From: CAVZTA01 sp963778025
GTDB lineage: Bacteria > Chloroflexota > Limnocylindria > Limnocylindrales > CSP1-4
Length of the DNA: 64,000 nucleotides
Direction of reading: 5' to 3'
Assembly: GCA_963778025.1 (NCBI GenBank)
Contig: CAVZTA010000011.1
Span: 62,001 to 126,000 of the forward strand
Part shown: piece after piece, positions 1 to 9,299 of the stretch
Layout of the letters: the number at the start of each line of letters is the position of its first letter
Position numbering within the stretch: position 1 is the stretch's first letter
Program-made: the position numbers and the translations under genes
The notes under the pieces: generated by a model
What the model was told of the DNA's origin: nothing
What the model saw: only the letters and a program-made list of their open reading frames with translations
The model's database searches: none

Positions 1-640
1 CGGCGAGCGGCGCCCGGATCCCCGAACCCCGTGCGTAGAAGCCCGGCAACTCCTCCGTGCCCACCGCCACGACCGGCACGCCGCGCGTCTCGAGATACTC
101 GAGGGTCAGCGGCACATCGAGGATCGCCTTCGGCCCCGCGCACACCACGGCGACGGGCGTCCGACCCAGCTCCTCGAGGTCGGATGAGATATCCAGGGAC
201 GGCCGGGGCCCACCGATCGCGCCGCGATGGACCCCGCCGATACCACCGGTCGCGAACACCCCGATCCCGGCGGCATGTGCCGCGATCATCGTCGCGGACA
301 CCGTCGTCGCCGCGAGGCCGCCGCTCGCCAGCGCCGCGCCCAGGGATGGACGAGCCGCCTTGAGCACGGTCCCGGGAGGGGCGGTCGCGAGCCGTTCGAG
401 GGCATCGTCGTCCAGGCCGACCTGGACGCGCCCGCCGGCGATGGCAACGGTCGCGGGCACCGCACCCGCCAGGCGGACGGCCGCTTCGGACGCCCTGGCG
501 ACGGCCACGTTCTGCGGGTAGGGCAAGCCATGGCTGATGAGCGTCGACTCGAGCGCGACGACCGCCTGGCGGCTCGACAGCGCGTCCATCACCTCGGGCG
601 CGATGTCGATGAGCGTCAGGACGTCCGACGTGTCGCTCAT
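1..640 (-). CDS. psuG: Pseudouridine-5'-phosphate glycosidase (C-terminus outside window)
   Basis: PsuG reversibly cleaves the C-glycosidic bond of pseudouridine 5'-phosphate to uracil and ribose 5-phosphate in the cytoplasm. Only the first ~213 codons are present; the rest lies beyond the left edge. Translating the minus strand gives the family blocks in order: ALESTLISHGLPYP (conserved Glu), PATVAIAGGRVQVGL, TTVSATMIAAHAAG, FATGGIGGVHRGA, SLDISSDL (conserved Asp) and VCAGPKAILD (conserved Lys). The ATG at 640 overlaps the stop of the upstream kinase (ATGA), implying translational coupling. No frameshift is seen in this part. The ribose 5-phosphate product feeds the divergent pentose-phosphate operon (inference). 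Confidence 0.93.
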   Translation of the reverse strand, partial: MSDTSDVLTLIDIAPEVMDALSSRQAVVALESTLISHGLPYPQNVAVARASEAAVRLAGAVPATVAIAGGRVQVGLDDDALERLATAPPGTVLKAARPSLGAALASGGLAATTVSATMIAAHAAGIGVFATGGIGGVHRGAIGGPRPSLDISSDLEELGRTPVAVVCAGPKAILDVPLTLEYLETRGVPVVAVGTEELPGFYARGSGIRAPLA

Positions 641-1588
641 CCCAGGGCGAGCTCCACCGCGGGACTCGAGAGCTGCCGCGCCGCCGCCCGGTGCCCCGCA
701 AGGGCCGCCCGCTGGAGGGCCGCCGGCAGCGCAGCGCCCCGCCGCTCCGCCTCGAGCCAACCCGCCAGGAACCCGGCATCGAAGGCGTCGCCGGCGCCCG
801 TGGAGTCGGTCGCCGGGCAGCGGCTTCGTCGCGACCTCGAACCGCAGCACCGACTCGCCCTCGCGCGCCAGGACCGTGGCGCCGCGCGAGCCCCGCTTGA
901 CCACCGCGATCGGCGCCAGCTCCACGAGCGACTCCACGCGTGGGCCGACGAGCGCCATCGCCTCGCCCGCGGTCGCGAACACGAGATCCGGCGCGACGTC
1001 CCCCAACACCGACCGCGCCCCCCGGCGACCACGCGCCAGCAGCGGCCCGACCGAGGCCAGGTCGACGCTCACACGGGCGCCCGAGGCGCGCGCGTACCGG
1101 GCGGCGGCCAGCGACGCGTCGCCCAGGGGCTTCGTCAGGAGCGAATACGCCGGGAGATGGAGCACCGCACACCGCTCGAACCAGCTCGCCCGCAGGTCGT
1201 CGGGCGTCAGCCGATCGGCCGCCCCGCGATCCGCCACGAACGACCGCTCCCCGTCCGGCGCGACGACCACGCCGATGCGCCCGGTCCGCGCACCGGACAC
1301 GCGGATCGCGCGCACCCGGACGTGCTCCGCCGCCACGCGCTCGGTCAACGCCCGCCCGGCCGCGTCCCGTCCGACCGCGCAGATGAACGTCGTCGGGACC
1401 CCCAGCCGCGCAAGCCACCGGGCGGTCGTGGCCGCCGACCCGCCCTGCCGGAACGCGACCCGGCCCGGGACGTCCGTCCCGAGCTCCAATGGCTGCGACG
1501 GCGTCAGGACCACGTCCAGCATCAGGTCGCCGACCACCACGACCGGCCGCCTGGCCGTGCGGCGACGCGGAGCGGGCAGTCGGGGCAC
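637..1588 (-). CDS. PfkB-family sugar/nucleoside kinase, probable pseudouridine kinase (frameshifted)
   Basis: Ribokinase/PfkB-fold kinase. Its placement directly before psuG with an ATGA overlap suggests it phosphorylates pseudouridine to supply PsuG (inference from context). Visible blocks are an N-terminal strand PVVVVGDLMLDVVL, the substrate motif FRQGGSAATTARWL, and the C-terminal signature DSTGAGDAFDAGF containing the catalytic Asp. The two halves lie in different frames; one extra C near 818 breaks the reading and removing it restores an intact ~316-residue protein. The start is taken as GTG 1588 because TATCCT sits 7 bases upstream (leaderless pattern); an internal ATG at 1523 is the alternative. 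Sugar specificity cannot be read from sequence alone. Confidence 0.8.
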
Positions 1589-1595
1589 GGGGCGG

Positions 1596-1601
1596 AGGAT
1601 A
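1596..1601 (-). promoter_or_regulatory. -10 element TATCCT, leaderless promoter of the PfkB-type kinase
   Basis: On the minus strand TATCCT is followed by 7 bases and GTG (1588), placing the transcription start at or next to the start codon. No -35 or ribosome-binding site is evident. Confidence 0.5.
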
Positions 1602-1744
1602 TGTCGCCGTCACGCCGCTGCGAGACGCGACCGCCGGAACCCCACGGTCGTGACGGGACCGCGCGGTACGATGCCCCGACCGGGCTACCGCCGAGGGAAC
1701 ACTCCCATCCTCGCGGCCCCGCGGATGTCTCACGGAGCCTGACC

Positions 1745-3901
1745 ATGACCCTGGCCACGGAGACCCTCGACCGCCTCGCGATCGACACCATCCGGACCCT
1801 TTCGATCGACGGCGTCCAGAAGGCGAACTCGGGCCATCCGGGTGCCCCGATGGGTGCGGCGCCGATGGCCTACACGCTCTGGACCCGCTACCTGCGCCAC
1901 AGCCCGACGCAGCCGGACTGGCCGAACCGGGACCGGTTCGTCCTGTCCGCCGGCCACGCCTCGATGCTCCTGTACTCGCTGCTGTACCTGACCGGGTACG
2001 ACGTCAGCCTCGAGGACCTCGAGTCGTTCCGGCAGTGGGGGTCGATCACGCCGGGTCACCCGGAGTACCGCGTGACCCCCGGTGTGGAGGCGACGACCGG
2101 ACCCCTGGGCCAGGGCCTCGCGAACGCGGTCGGGATGGCCATCGCGGAGCGGCGGCTCGCGTTCGAGGTGAACCAGCCGGGGCACGAGCTGATCGACCAC
2201 CGCACGTACGTCATCTGCTCGGACGGCGACCTCCAGGAAGGGATCACGTCGGAGGCGTGCTCGCTCGCCGGGCATCTCCGCCTGGGCAAGCTCATCGTGC
2301 TCTGGGATGACAACCGCATCCAGCTCGACGGACCGACCGCATGGGCGTTCACGGAGGACGTCGTCGGCCGCTTCGCCGCCTACGGCTGGCACACCCAGCG
2401 GATCGAGGACGGCAACGACATCGAGGCGATCGCCGCCGCGATCGAGGCGGCCCAGGCCGACGACCGCCCGTCGTTCATCGCCGTCCGCACGCACATCGGC
2501 TTCGGCAGCCCCAACCGCCAGGACTCGCAGAAGGCCCACGGCCAGCCGCTGGGTCCCGACGAGGTGCGCCTGACGAAGGAGGCGTACGGCTGGGACCCGG
2601 ACAAGCAGTTCTTCGTGCCCGACGATGCCCTGGCGGTGTTCCGCGAAGCCGTCGACCGCGGCAAGGAGCTGACCGCCGAATGGCATGACCGGTTCGAGGC
2701 CTACCGCGCCGCGTTCCCCGCCGAGAGCGCGGATCTCCAGCGACGGCTCGCCGGCCGCCTTCCCGACGGCTGGGACGGCGACCTCCCGAGCTACCCGGAG
2801 GGCGAGCAGGTCGCGACGCGCAACGCGAGCCAGGACACGATCCAGAAGCTCGCGGCGCACCTGCCGGAGCTGTTCGGCGGTGCGGCCGACCTGTCCGAGT
2901 CGAACCTGACCGACGTCAAGGCGAACGGGCAGGACCATTTCGAGTCCGATCACCCCGGGCGGAACCTGCGCTTCGGGGTGCGCGAACACGGGATGGGCGG
3001 CATCGCCAACGGCATCGCGTACCACGGCGGGTTCATCCCCTACGCCGCCACGTTCCTCACGTTCAGCGATTACATGCGCGGCTCGGTGCGGCTCGCGTCG
3101 CTGAGCGGGCTCCACGTGCTGTACGTGTGGACCCACGACTCGATCGGCCTGGGCGAGGACGGACCGACGCATCAGGCCGTGGAGCACTACGCGGCGCTGC
3201 GCGCGATCCCCAACCTGTGGTTCGCGCGACCCGGCGACGCCAACGAGGCGGCGGCCGTCTGGGCGATGGCCGTCGAACGGGGCCAGGACGGCTCGCCACG
3301 CGGCCCGGTCGGCATGGCGTTCACCCGCCAGAAGCTGCCGACGCTTCCGGGCACGGGGCAGCACGCTCGAGACGGCGTCCGACGGGGTGGCTACGTCCTC
3401 CGCGAGGCGGCCGGCGGAACGCCGCAGGTCATCCTCATCGGCACCGGCTCGGAGCTCCAGCTGGCGTACGGCGCGGCGGACCAGCTCGAAGCCGACGGGA
3501 TCCCGGCACGCGTCGTCTCGCTGCCCTGCTGGGAGCTCTTCGACCTCCAGGACCAGGGCTATCGCGATTCGGTGCTGCCGCCCGACGTCCGCAAGCGCGT
3601 GTCCGTGGAGGCGGGCGTCTCGATGGGCTGGGAACGCTGGGTCGGCGACGAGGGCGCGATCATCGGGCTGGACCACTACGGCGCCAGCGCGCCGGCCGGC
3701 ACGATCTTCGAGGCGTTCGGGTTCACGACCGATCGGGTCGCCGACATCGCCCGGAAGGTCGTCCGGGAGGGCCTCCACGGCCGGATCCCGACGCTCGAGG
3801 CGGCGCCGCACGCGGACGGCGGTGATGGCTCGCACCCCACGGTGCCGCCCGGCTCGTCGGGCACCGACCGCACGCCGGGCAGCGACCCGGGCCACGACTG
3901 A
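1745..3901 (+). CDS. tkt: Transketolase
   Basis: Thiamine-diphosphate enzyme of the non-oxidative pentose-phosphate pathway; it moves two-carbon units between ketose and aldose phosphates. It has 718 residues, slightly longer than usual because of a ~45-residue polar tail. The sequence shows NSGHPGAPMG near residue 30, the ThDP/Mg motif SDGDLQEG around residue 160 with a downstream Asn (DDNRIQLDG), and the pyrimidine-binding half with RFGVREHGMGGIANG and THDSIGLGEDGPTHQ. GGAG at 1734-1737 sits 7 bases before ATG 1745, which fixes the start. It is the first gene of tkt-rpiB-gnd-zwf-opcA-pgl, with only 4 bases before rpiB. Confidence 0.97.
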   Translation: MTLATETLDRLAIDTIRTLSIDGVQKANSGHPGAPMGAAPMAYTLWTRYLRHSPTQPDWPNRDRFVLSAGHASMLLYSLLYLTGYDVSLEDLESFRQWGSITPGHPEYRVTPGVEATTGPLGQGLANAVGMAIAERRLAFEVNQPGHELIDHRTYVICSDGDLQEGITSEACSLAGHLRLGKLIVLWDDNRIQLDGPTAWAFTEDVVGRFAAYGWHTQRIEDGNDIEAIAAAIEAAQADDRPSFIAVRTHIGFGSPNRQDSQKAHGQPLGPDEVRLTKEAYGWDPDKQFFVPDDALAVFREAVDRGKELTAEWHDRFEAYRAAFPAESADLQRRLAGRLPDGWDGDLPSYPEGEQVATRNASQDTIQKLAAHLPELFGGAADLSESNLTDVKANGQDHFESDHPGRNLRFGVREHGMGGIANGIAYHGGFIPYAATFLTFSDYMRGSVRLASLSGLHVLYVWTHDSIGLGEDGPTHQAVEHYAALRAIPNLWFARPGDANEAAAVWAMAVERGQDGSPRGPVGMAFTRQKLPTLPGTGQHARDGVRRGGYVLREAAGGTPQVILIGTGSELQLAYGAADQLEADGIPARVVSLPCWELFDLQDQGYRDSVLPPDVRKRVSVEAGVSMGWERWVGDEGAIIGLDHYGASAPAGTIFEAFGFTTDRVADIARKVVREGLHGRIPTLEAAPHADGGDGSHPTVPPGSSGTDRTPGSDPGHD

Positions 3902-3905
3902 TCCG

Positions 3906-4379
3906 ATGCGCGTCGCCTTTGCCGCCGACCACGCCGGTGCCCCGCTGAAGACGGAGCTCCTCCGTCGGCTCGCCGGCGAGCTGGCCGGCGTCCACGAGCT
4001 CATCGACCTCGGCGGGGACGGCTCCGACCCCGACGACGACTACCCGGACTTCGCCCAGCGGCTGGGCGAGGCGATCATCGCCCGGAGGGCGGATCGCGGG
4101 ATCCTCATCTGTGGCTCCGGGGTGGGCGCGTCGATCGCCGCGTGCAAGATGCGCGGCGTTCGGTCCGCCGTCTGCCACGACACGTATTCGGCCCACCAGG
4201 GCGTGGAGCATGACGACATGAACGTGCTGACGCTCGGCGCCCGGGTCATCGGCCCCGAGCCCGCGGTCGAATGCGCCCGCGCGTTCCTGGCCGCCCGCTT
4301 CAGTGGGGAGCCTCGCCACGTCCGGCGACTGGGCAAGGTCCTGGCCATCGAGCAGGCCGCCATGGGCGGCGGCACGTGA
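3906..4379 (+). CDS. rpiB: Ribose-5-phosphate isomerase B
   Basis: Interconverts ribose 5-phosphate and ribulose 5-phosphate. The RpiB/LacAB fold is recognised from VAFAADHAGAPLK at the N-terminus, ILICGSGVGASIAACKM with the catalytic Cys, and AVCHDTYSAHQGVEHDDMN with the active-site His region, followed by LTLGARVIG. It has 157 residues, the usual length. It begins 4 bases after the tkt stop and is presumably co-transcribed. Together with PsuG and Tkt it handles pentose phosphates. Confidence 0.96.
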   Translation: MRVAFAADHAGAPLKTELLRRLAGELAGVHELIDLGGDGSDPDDDYPDFAQRLGEAIIARRADRGILICGSGVGASIAACKMRGVRSAVCHDTYSAHQGVEHDDMNVLTLGARVIGPEPAVECARAFLAARFSGEPRHVRRLGKVLAIEQAAMGGGT

Positions 4380-4393
4380 GCCGCCGGAGGCAT

Positions 4394-4409
4394 CGTCCGT
4401 TCACGGACG
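4394..4409 (+). other. Small perfect hairpin between rpiB and gnd
   Basis: CGTCCG-TTCA-CGGACG forms a 6-base-pair stem with a 4-base loop in the 98-base gap after rpiB. No U-tract follows, so it is not a canonical terminator; it may be an mRNA processing or attenuation element within the operon. TATCCT at 4415-4420 could be an internal -10 for gnd. Confidence 0.35.
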
Positions 4410-4477
4410 CGGACTATCCTGCCGACATCGACTGATCGATCGCGCCGCGGCGCGGCGAGCCCAAGCGGAGGCGTGGC

Positions 4478-5375
4478 ATGCGGATCGGGTTCATCGGGCT
4501 CGGGCGGATGGGCGCGAACATGGTGCGCCGAGGCCTGCGCGACCAGCACGAGATCGTGGCCTATAACCGCACCCCGGAGAAGACTCGCGAGATCGAGGGC
4601 GAAGGCGCCGAGGCGGCGTTCTCCATCGCCGAGCTGGTCAGCAAGCTCGAGAAGCCGCGCGCGGTGTGGCTGATGGTCCCCGCGGGTGACGCCACCGAGG
4701 CGCAGATCGAGGAGCTGCTGGAGCATCTCGAGCCGGGCGACACGATCATCGACGGTGGCAACACCAACTTCCACGACGACGTGCGCCGCCATGCCGCGCT
4801 CAAGGAGAAGGGGATCGACTACGTCGACGCCGGCACCTCGGGCGGCATCTGGGGCCTGAAGGTGGGCTATTGCCTGATGGTCGGCGGCGATCCCGCAGCC
4901 GGTGAAGCGCCTGGAGCCCTTCTTCAAGAGCCTCGCGCCAGAGGGTGGCTATCTCCACGTCGGCGGTCCCGGTGCCGGGCATTACGTGAAGATGGTCCAC
5001 AACGGCATCGAGTACGGCCTGATGCAGGCCTATGCCGAAGGCTTCGAGATCATGCACGCGAGCGACTACCACCTCGACCTGCACGCGATCGCCGCCCTGT
5101 GGGGTCAGGGCTCGGTCGTCCGCTCGTGGCTGCTGGAGCTGCTCACGGATGCCCTGGCGGGCGACCAGGATCTGGCCGAGCTCAAGGGCTGGGTCGCGGA
5201 CTCGGGCGAGGGGCGCTGGACGGTCCAGGAGGCGATCGACCACGATGTCCCGGCGCCCGTGATCACGCTGTCACTCCTGACGCGGTTCCGGTCGCGCCAG
5301 GACAATTCCTATGGCGCCAAGGTGCTCGCAGCGCTCCGCAACGAGTTCGGCGGTCACGCGGTCAAGTCCACCTAG
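4478..5375 (+). CDS. gnd: 6-phosphogluconate dehydrogenase, decarboxylating, short type (frameshifted)
   Basis: Oxidatively decarboxylates 6-phosphogluconate to ribulose 5-phosphate. The N-terminal Rossmann motif is MRIGFIGLGRMGANM; next come IIDGGNTNFHDDVRR, DAGTSGGIWGL (substrate site) and, in a second frame, YVKMVHNGIEYGLMQAYAEG with the catalytic Lys and Asn. The halves are separated by one extra base near 4895; corrected, the protein is ~298 residues, matching the short Gnd class, which is usually NAD-preferring, rather than the ~470-residue E. coli type. It is followed 30 bases later by zwf. Confidence 0.92.
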
Positions 5376-5405
5376 CGTCGTCCCAAGTCCTCGCTGAGGC
5401 GTCCG

Positions 5406-7088
5406 ATGGCGACCACGAAGCCTCGAGTCCCGGTCCGCACCGAGTCCGCGCCCGACAAGCCGGCCATGCCCGGCCCGCGGACCAAGGATGCCCCGCGGAC
5501 GATGAAGGACCTGCGCAGGGCGCACGAGGGGAAGAAGCGGCCGACGGCGTCGCGCGGGCCGATCGAGAACCCGCTCCGGGAGGGCCTGCGCCTCGAGCGC
5601 ATCCCGGATCCGGGGGTGTTCGTCCTCTTCGGAGCCACCGGCGACCTCGCCCACCGCAAGGTCATCCCCGCGCTGTACCAGCTGTGGCGGACGAACCTCC
5701 TGCCCCACGACTTCCACATCATGTGCATCGGTCGGCGGGAGTACGACGACGAGTCGTACCGGGCGGAGATCCGCGCCTCGCTGGAGCAGCACAGCCGCAC
5801 CAAGCCCATCGAGGACGACACGTGGTCGGCGCTCGCCGATCGGATCGTCTACCACCGCGGCGACTTCGCGGACCCCGCCCTGTTCGACGGCCTGTCCGAG
5901 CGCCTCGACCGGATGGATCGCGAGCAGGGCACCCGCGGCAACCGGCTCTACTACCTCGCGACGCAGCCGTCAGCCTTCTCCGAGATCATCGCCCAGCTGG
6001 GTCGCGCGGGCCTCGACCACGAGCGCCACGAGGGCGGCTGGCGCCGCGTGATCATCGAGAAGCCGTTCGGCCGGGACGGCGAGTCCGCGAAGCGCCTGAA
6101 CCGCGAGATCGGCAAGGTCTTCCGCGAGTCGCAGGTCTACCGCATCGACCACTACCTCGGGAAGGAGACCGTCCGCAACCTGCTGGTCTTCCGGTTCGGC
6201 AACTCGCTGTTCGAGCCGCTCTGGAACCGGCGCTACGTGGACCACGTGCAGATCACCGTGGCCGAGGCCATCGGCGTGGAGGATCGCGGCGCGTTCTACG
6301 AGGAGACCGGCGCGTCGCGCGACTTCCTCCAGAACCACCTGCTGCAGCTGCTCGCGCTCGTGGCGATGGAGCCGCCGGCCACGTTCGATGCCGACGCGCT
6401 GCGGGATGAGAAGGTCAAGGTCCTGCGGGCCATCAGCGAGCTGACACCGGACCAGGTCCGGAGCGACGTCGTCCGCGGCCAGTACGGCCCGGGCTGGGTC
6501 CAGGGGCAGGCGGTCCCCGGCTACCGGGACGAGCCCGAGGTCGACCCCGAATCGGAGACGGAGACGTACGTCGCGGCTCGCCTGTCGATCGACGACTGGC
6601 GCTGGTCGGGCGTGCCGATGTATCTCCGGACCGGCAAGCGCCTGCCCAAGCGGTCCACGGAGATCGCGATCCAGTTCCGGCCCGTGCCGCATCGCCTGTT
6701 CCGTGAGTCGAGCAGCGATCCGGAGCCCAACCTCCTCGCGATCCGGATCCAGCCGGACGAGGGGATCATGCTCCGGTTCGGGGCCAAGACCCCGGGCCTG
6801 GGCGTCGACGTGCGCAACGTGACGATGGACTTCACCTACGGCTCGGCGTTCGCGGTCGATTCGCCGGACGCGTACGAGACGCTCATCCTCGACGCGCTCC
6901 TTGGCGACGCCTCGCTGTTCACCCGCGCCGACGAGGTCGAGGAGGCGTGGTCCATCGTCGACCCGATCATCTTCTCGTGGGCCGATTCAGACCCTCCGTC
7001 GTTCCCCAACTATGCCGCGGGCACCTGGGGTCCCGAGGCGGCCGACGACCTGATGGCCCGCGAGGGCCGCCGCTGGCGGCGCATCTGA
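5406..7088 (+). CDS. zwf: Glucose-6-phosphate 1-dehydrogenase
   Basis: Catalyses the first oxidative pentose-phosphate step, glucose 6-phosphate to 6-phosphogluconolactone with NAD(P)+. Motifs seen are the nucleotide-binding LFGATGDLAHRK (Gly76-Asp80), IIEKPFGRDGESAK and the substrate/catalytic RIDHYLGKE at residues 246-254. It has 560 residues because of a basic, Pro-rich extension of ~70 residues ahead of the Rossmann domain, longer than the usual ~490-510 total; an internal start is possible but none has a better ribosome-binding site. The stop overlaps the opcA start by one base. Confidence 0.97.
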   Translation: MATTKPRVPVRTESAPDKPAMPGPRTKDAPRTMKDLRRAHEGKKRPTASRGPIENPLREGLRLERIPDPGVFVLFGATGDLAHRKVIPALYQLWRTNLLPHDFHIMCIGRREYDDESYRAEIRASLEQHSRTKPIEDDTWSALADRIVYHRGDFADPALFDGLSERLDRMDREQGTRGNRLYYLATQPSAFSEIIAQLGRAGLDHERHEGGWRRVIIEKPFGRDGESAKRLNREIGKVFRESQVYRIDHYLGKETVRNLLVFRFGNSLFEPLWNRRYVDHVQITVAEAIGVEDRGAFYEETGASRDFLQNHLLQLLALVAMEPPATFDADALRDEKVKVLRAISELTPDQVRSDVVRGQYGPGWVQGQAVPGYRDEPEVDPESETETYVAARLSIDDWRWSGVPMYLRTGKRLPKRSTEIAIQFRPVPHRLFRESSSDPEPNLLAIRIQPDEGIMLRFGAKTPGLGVDVRNVTMDFTYGSAFAVDSPDAYETLILDALLGDASLFTRADEVEEAWSIVDPIIFSWADSDPPSFPNYAAGTWGPEAADDLMAREGRRWRRI

Positions 7089-8443
7089 TGGACGGCCCGT
7101 CCGGCCCGCAGCTCCGGCCACCGCGCGAAGGCGAGAACCCGACCGGGCGCTCGTACGGCGAGATCATCGCGGTGGGCGTGCGACCGGCAGGCGGCGGACC
7201 GATCGCCCTCCAGGAGCCGCCACGACCGGGCGAGCCGACGCTGCGCTGGGCGTCCCGCGCGCGAAGCATCCCGCAGATCGAGGCGGAGCTCGCTCGGATC
7301 TGGGCGGTCCCGAACCTGATGGCCACGATCGAGGGCGAGCCCGGCCGCCACATCGCCGCGCGGACGTCGGTGATGAACCTCGTGGTCGTCGCTCGGCGCC
7401 CGGAGGTCGGCGAGCGCTGCGCCGCGACCATCAACCAGCTCACGGGCCGCCATCCGTCGCGGACGCTCATCGTCCTGTCGGCCGACCCGGACGGCCCGTC
7501 GTGGATCGACGGCCGGGTCGAGGCGCATTGCGTCATGCCGCGCGAGGACGCCCCGGAGACGTGCGCTGAACAGATCTTCCTGACGGCCGGCGGCGAGTCC
7601 GGGCGCCACCTTGCGGCGATCATCGCGCCGCTCCTGGTGCACGACCTGCCGGTGACCATCTGGTGGCCGGGCGAGCCGCCGTTCGGGACGCCGCAGAGCG
7701 ACGAAGTGCTCGCGATGGGCGACCGTCTGGTGGTCGACGGCTCGACCTGGTCGGGCGACGGGCTGGCGCGGCTCATCCAGATGGCGCGTCTCTACGAGCG
7801 CTTTCCGCGCCTCTCGATCCGCGACTTCGCCCTCGTCCGGCAGTCGCGCTGGCGCGAGGCGATCGCGTCGGTGTTCGACATGCCGGAGTTCCTGCCGTAC
7901 CTGACCTCGATGCGCCGGATCGCGGTGACCTACGCCACCCACGACGAGCGTCTGGAGGCGAACGTCGTCAAGCCGCTGTACCACGTCGCGTGGCTCGCCT
8001 CCCGTCTCGAGATGAGCGTCGTGCGACCGCTGGCGCCGATGGTCCCGAAGGGTCCCGCCGTCCGAACGAAGCGCGGCGGGCGCGTCGCGACGCAGCCCAG
8101 CCCGGGTCTCGCGGCGACGCTGCGTGACCGGCACGGCGACGTCGCGGTCGTGATGCGCCCCATCCAGTCGGAGATGCCGTCCGGGACCACGCTGCGCGTC
8201 GAGCTGCTGGCGGATCGCCGCGGGTCGGAGCTGCGCGCCGACGTCACCGCCGAACGCGAGACCGTCCGGGTGCGCGTGTGGCGGGACGGGATCGAGATCC
8301 TCGAGCGGTCGTTCAAGGCGCCGCGGCGAGATGACGTCGACCTCCTGGGCGAGGCGATCGAGGTCGGTGGGCGCGATCCGCTGGCCGTCGAGACCACGCA
8401 GATGGCGGCCGAGCTCGTCGGTCCGCGCGGCGGAGGGTCATGA
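7088..8443 (+). CDS. opcA: Glucose-6-phosphate dehydrogenase assembly protein OpcA
   Basis: OpcA binds Zwf and promotes its oligomerisation and activity, as known from cyanobacteria and actinobacteria. It has 451 residues with the typical blocks ARTSVMNLVVVA, TGRHPSRTLIVL, CAEQIFLTAGG, HDLPVTIWWPGEPPF and a C-terminal beta-rich domain. ATG 7088 shares a base with the zwf stop (TGATG), and its own stop overlaps the pgl start (ATGA). This tight coupling supports a dedicated Zwf-OpcA-Pgl module. Confidence 0.92.
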   Translation: MDGPSGPQLRPPREGENPTGRSYGEIIAVGVRPAGGGPIALQEPPRPGEPTLRWASRARSIPQIEAELARIWAVPNLMATIEGEPGRHIAARTSVMNLVVVARRPEVGERCAATINQLTGRHPSRTLIVLSADPDGPSWIDGRVEAHCVMPREDAPETCAEQIFLTAGGESGRHLAAIIAPLLVHDLPVTIWWPGEPPFGTPQSDEVLAMGDRLVVDGSTWSGDGLARLIQMARLYERFPRLSIRDFALVRQSRWREAIASVFDMPEFLPYLTSMRRIAVTYATHDERLEANVVKPLYHVAWLASRLEMSVVRPLAPMVPKGPAVRTKRGGRVATQPSPGLAATLRDRHGDVAVVMRPIQSEMPSGTTLRVELLADRRGSELRADVTAERETVRVRVWRDGIEILERSFKAPRRDDVDLLGEAIEVGGRDPLAVETTQMAAELVGPRGGGS

Positions 8444-9213
8444 CGAGCGATCCCGCCGCCGCCGAGCTCCGGATCGTGGGGTCCGCCGGTGACGCGGCGG
8501 TCGGCGCCGCCGACGCCATCGTGGAGTCGCTGGTCTCGGCGGTGCGCGAACGGGGCGTCGCACACTGGGCGACCACGGGGGGATCGACGGCCCCGGCCAT
8601 GTACGCCGCGCTGGCCGATCCCGCGCGCCGGGATGCGGTCCCCTGGGGCGCGGTCCACGTGTGGTGGGGCGACGAGCGCTACGTCCCGTACGATCACCCG
8701 CTGTCGAACGCCTTGTCCTTCGACCAGCGACAGGGTCACGATCTGCCGGTCCCGGCGCAGAACATCCATCGCATCCCGACCAACGAGGCCATCGAGGAGG
8801 GTCGCGGCGCCGGGTGGGCGGCGACGCGGTACGCCGTGGATCTCGAGGAGGCGGGCCTGGCCGACGGCGCGACCGCCGGATCGCTCGATGTCGTGGTCCT
8901 GGGCATGGGGCCGGACGGGCACGTCCTCTCGGTGTTCCCCGGGTCGACCGTCTGGGATGTCGCCGCGCCCGTCGTCGCCGTCCCGGCGCCGACGCACATC
9001 GAGCCGCATGTCGACCGGGTCACGCTGCACCCGTCGTATCTGGCGGCCGCGCGCCGCATCGTCGTGGTCGCGTCTGGCGCGGCCAAGGCCGATGCGCTGG
9101 GCCGGGCGTGGACGCCCGCCGAGGACGTGCGCGAGATACCGGCCCGGGTCGCCGTGCGCCCGGGGGCCATCTGGTTCGTCGACGAGGCCGCCGCGGCCCG
9201 CATCCCGCGCTGA
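8440..9213 (+). CDS. pgl: 6-phosphogluconolactonase
   Basis: Hydrolyses 6-phosphogluconolactone to 6-phosphogluconate. It belongs to the glucosamine-6-phosphate isomerase/Pgl superfamily, shown by WATTGGSTAPAMY (phosphate binding), HVWWGDERYVPYDHPLSN and the signature LGMGPDGHVLSVFPGS. It has 257 residues, normal for the family. ATG 8440 overlaps the opcA stop. It ends the oxidative pentose-phosphate operon; no transaldolase gene lies in the window. Confidence 0.94.
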   Translation: MTSDPAAAELRIVGSAGDAAVGAADAIVESLVSAVRERGVAHWATTGGSTAPAMYAALADPARRDAVPWGAVHVWWGDERYVPYDHPLSNALSFDQRQGHDLPVPAQNIHRIPTNEAIEEGRGAGWAATRYAVDLEEAGLADGATAGSLDVVVLGMGPDGHVLSVFPGSTVWDVAAPVVAVPAPTHIEPHVDRVTLHPSYLAAARRIVVVASGAAKADALGRAWTPAEDVREIPARVAVRPGAIWFVDEAAAARIPR

Positions 9214-9299
9214 GCGCCTCCCGGTGACCGGACCGTTCCCCGACGTGCCGTCGCGCCACGTCACGGGCGCCGGCGGCGTGCCCGATCGCGGTCTTCTCG

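Noticed and set aside
1730..4003. 757-codon open frame on the minus strand opposite tkt and rpiB
   Set aside because: A GC-rich antisense shadow: no recognisable motifs, while the plus strand encodes clear transketolase and RpiB.
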